Source: Trichomonas vaginalis G3 (taxonomy: Eukaryota > Parabasalia > Trichomonadida > Trichomonadidae). Taken from it: a stretch of 64,000 nt of DNA. The DNA is taken from the NCBI RefSeq assembly GCF_026262505.1, contig NC_067205.1, positions 21,671,585 to 21,735,584 of the forward strand. The letters run 5' to 3'. Under the pieces are notes generated by a model that was not told the origin of the DNA, did no database searches, and was given only the letters and a program-made list of their open reading frames with translations. Shown here piece by piece: positions 62,517 through 64,000 of this stretch (positions are counted from its first letter, which is position 1; every line of letters starts with the position of its first letter). The position numbers and the translations under genes are program-made.

Positions 62517-63398
62517 TTAATATGCTATTAAAATCATCTCAATAATGAGTCCATCCTTTCCGTCTTTGGGTAGCACAACATCTTTCATTGAAGAAGGTTC
62601 GACAAGTCTTATGTTAAACTTACTGACAAAGTTTGTTATACTATAATGCTTCGGCGGCGAATACATGTAGTTTGAAAGACATAATATAGATTCTTCAGCA
62701 AATTCACTTATACTGGATTTTATAACAATGTTCTCACGAGACCAAATACCACCAATTGACAATCTTGTAAGCAATCCTGCTGAACCTTCTACTGTAAACG
62801 TCGATGGTAACATTCCACGAAGGTCATCTATTGACATCGTTGAGTCACTGAATTTAAATATTTTCTTAAAGCAATCGTCATTATCTAACCATGCAATAGC
62901 TTTGAAGTTTTCATTCGAATATACATCTGCTTCATTAAATGTAAAACCTGACTTCTTTGCAGAGACGACTTTAAAATCTATTGTATTTGTTTCAAAATTA
63001 TATACTATGGTAACTTCTGAAGGTAATGGATGTCCTTCCGCAGTCAGTTGTTCTCTCACTACCGTTTGAAGCTTTGTGTTAAAAACTTTCATGTCATCTC
63101 CTGTGTCTAGGTTCACATACACAGCAACAGGAAAACTATCTTGCTTCTTTGTTTCATCATTATACCTCAAAACATTAAAGTTCTTCAATAATATTGTTCT
63201 TCCTGCTGGAATACTTCTAACTTGTCTTATTTCAATAGCTTTCTCACCTCCTACATACTCTACCCAGTGTCTTGGATATTCATAAGTATACTGACTTTCT
63301 TGAATTTTGGTAGGTTTCATCATAACGTGTTCATAGTATATCTTTATACTCTTGTCAGTTAGACTCGGTGCTATGTTCTGAATATTTCTGACTTGCAT
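62517..63398 (-). CDS. Penton-like or spike protein C, element 4
   Basis: 293 residues from MQVRNIQNIAPSLTDKSIKI; a longer open frame to 63485 exists, but the ATG at 63398 is preferred because it leaves 16 bases to the divergent ATPase start. It shows the family pattern of proteins A and B: EYPRHWVEYVGGEKAIEIRQ (against YRFDYPIRWLQSPSDAKAIG), then FKAIAWLDNDDCFKKIF, ESILCLSNYMYSPP (against NSFLCLANDF) and a C-terminal beta strand pair ending GLIIEMILIAY. This intact copy is the best one to model. Vertex or spike role is inference. Confidence 0.6.
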   Translation of the reverse strand: MQVRNIQNIAPSLTDKSIKIYYEHVMMKPTKIQESQYTYEYPRHWVEYVGGEKAIEIRQVRSIPAGRTILLKNFNVLRYNDETKKQDSFPVAVYVNLDTGDDMKVFNTKLQTVVREQLTAEGHPLPSEVTIVYNFETNTIDFKVVSAKKSGFTFNEADVYSNENFKAIAWLDNDDCFKKIFKFSDSTMSIDDLRGMLPSTFTVEGSAGLLTRLSIGGIWSRENIVIKSSISEFAEESILCLSNYMYSPPKHYSITNFVSKFNIRLVEPSSMKDVVLPKDGKDGLIIEMILIAY

Positions 63399-63414
63399 TT
63401 TTAATGAAGATAAA
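63399..63414. promoter_or_regulatory. 16-base divergent promoter between protein C and the ATPase
   Basis: TTTAATGAAGATAAA separates two start codons, resembling the other tiny divergent spacers of the elements. Confidence 0.45.
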
Positions 63415-64000
63415 ATGAAGCATTTAATACATGACGTAGATGAAGACATGAATGAAAGCAGTGAAAAGCTCAACAGTTCTCTCATTCTTCCTTTCAGTAA
63501 GGACTATGAGTTCTGTTCAAATGGTGTGATTTCTATTGTGGAAAGATGGGTTCAGGTAAGACATTCAACCTCATTCGTCATATACTCATAACAGAGCGTT
63601 TAGGAAACGACTCTTACTATGACCAAATCATTATATCAGCAACTTCAGACTCTATGGATTCAACAGCGAAAACATTTATGTCAAAAGTTCAAGCCTCTGT
63701 CGTTAAAGTTCCAGACAGTGAACTCATTGAATTTCTTCAACGTTACATTCGACGTAAGAGAGAAATATTATGCCATCGTTGAATTTATACAGTCAGGAAT
63801 GCAAAAGACTTCAGAAGAGATGGAAAGAATTATTGACAAACACCACTTACGTCAATACTCAGGAGTTTACGATATGAAACGACTGACAAACTACATTCTG
63901 TCAAAACTTTCAAAATACCCCTTCAAAAAGTATCCTTCAAACACTCTGCTCGTTTGTGACGACTTCGCCGGAAAAGTTTAGTGTCAAAAGCAGACTCACC
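63415..64000 (+). pseudogene. Genome-packaging ATPase, element 4, frameshifted and cut by window end
   Basis: Start MKHLIHDVDEDMNESSEKLN at 63415. One G is missing before the Walker A GKMGSGKT (about 63541-63565), and another slip lies at about 63760. Protein-level match to 45605-46480: IIISATSDSMDSTAKTF, PDSELIEFLQRYIRRKRE, EEMERIIDKHHLRQYSG, and Walker B TLLVCDDFAGK. It runs off the window. A complete ATPase of a different lineage from element 2, confirming that element 4 is not just a diverged copy. Confidence 0.8.

Larger units (their letters stand above)
60931..64000. mobile_element. Maverick element 4 (divergent lineage), left part or recombinant arm
   Basis: From about 60931 the sequence no longer matches element 2. 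It carries a GC-rich start (GTACTGTGGCACTGCGCGCC), a short tandem repeat, and genes for an unknown protein, an amphipathic protein, a small protein, a penton-like protein C and a packaging ATPase. These are homologous to element 2 genes only at the protein level. It contains one copy of the palindromic intergenic repeat. Confidence 0.7.

Overview
The window looks like nuclear DNA of a trichomonad protist, most likely Trichomonas vaginalis or a close relative. The sequence is AT-rich and coding regions show no clear introns. It contains a 1.3 kb mariner element, very large Maverick/Polinton elements, repeated beta-helix surface-type genes and a FLYWCH/MULE fragment. Two genes have the trichomonad initiator motif (TCA-Py-W type, here TCACTTTT) 10-20 bases before the ATG. 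The organism call is inference from these features and no search was run.

Layout. (1) 1-8857: the right arm of a first Maverick (element 1), genes mostly on the minus strand, ending in a terminal repeat with a poly-T tail. (2) 8858-31070: a host-like repeat island. It holds three to four decayed copies of a beta-helix surface protein family, one of them split by a mariner. It also holds a broken coiled-coil gene, a CNOT10-like fragment, an unusual 120-bp-period hairpin array, a DDE_1 (pogo/Tigger/jerky-type) transposon, a 7 kb TIR-bounded unit filled with a 6.1 kb purine-rich satellite, a 16-bp minisatellite and a truncated FLYWCH/MULE gene. (3) 31071-55644: a Maverick that appears complete (element 2, about 24.6 kb) with both terminal repeats. 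(4) 55762-about 60930: the left arm of a third Maverick (element 3), nearly identical to the left arm of element 2 and only 117 bp away from it. (5) about 60931-64000: an abrupt switch, inside the integrase gene of element 3, to a different and divergent Maverick lineage (element 4) that runs off the window.

The Mavericks encode a virus-like programme. Replication: protein-primed type B DNA polymerase, SF3 (D5-like) helicase. Integration: retroviral-type integrase. Packaging: HerA/FtsK-type ATPase. Virion: double jelly-roll major capsid protein, penton-like candidates, a large basic structural protein of about 1,090 residues, and a fibre protein with a phage tail-collar-like C-terminus. There is also a Dam-like adenine methyltransferase, a KilA-N plus T5orf172 protein, a second KilA-N protein, and several small amphipathic proteins that may act on membranes. 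No adenovirus-type maturation protease was recognised. Genes sit in short divergent or convergent pairs with tiny shared spacers and repeated palindromes, as expected for a compact viral genome.

Many Maverick and repeat genes are broken by one-base indels, often in homopolymers and at different places in the two copies of the same gene. This may be assembly noise as much as real decay, so loci are given at their full homologous extent and the breaks are described.
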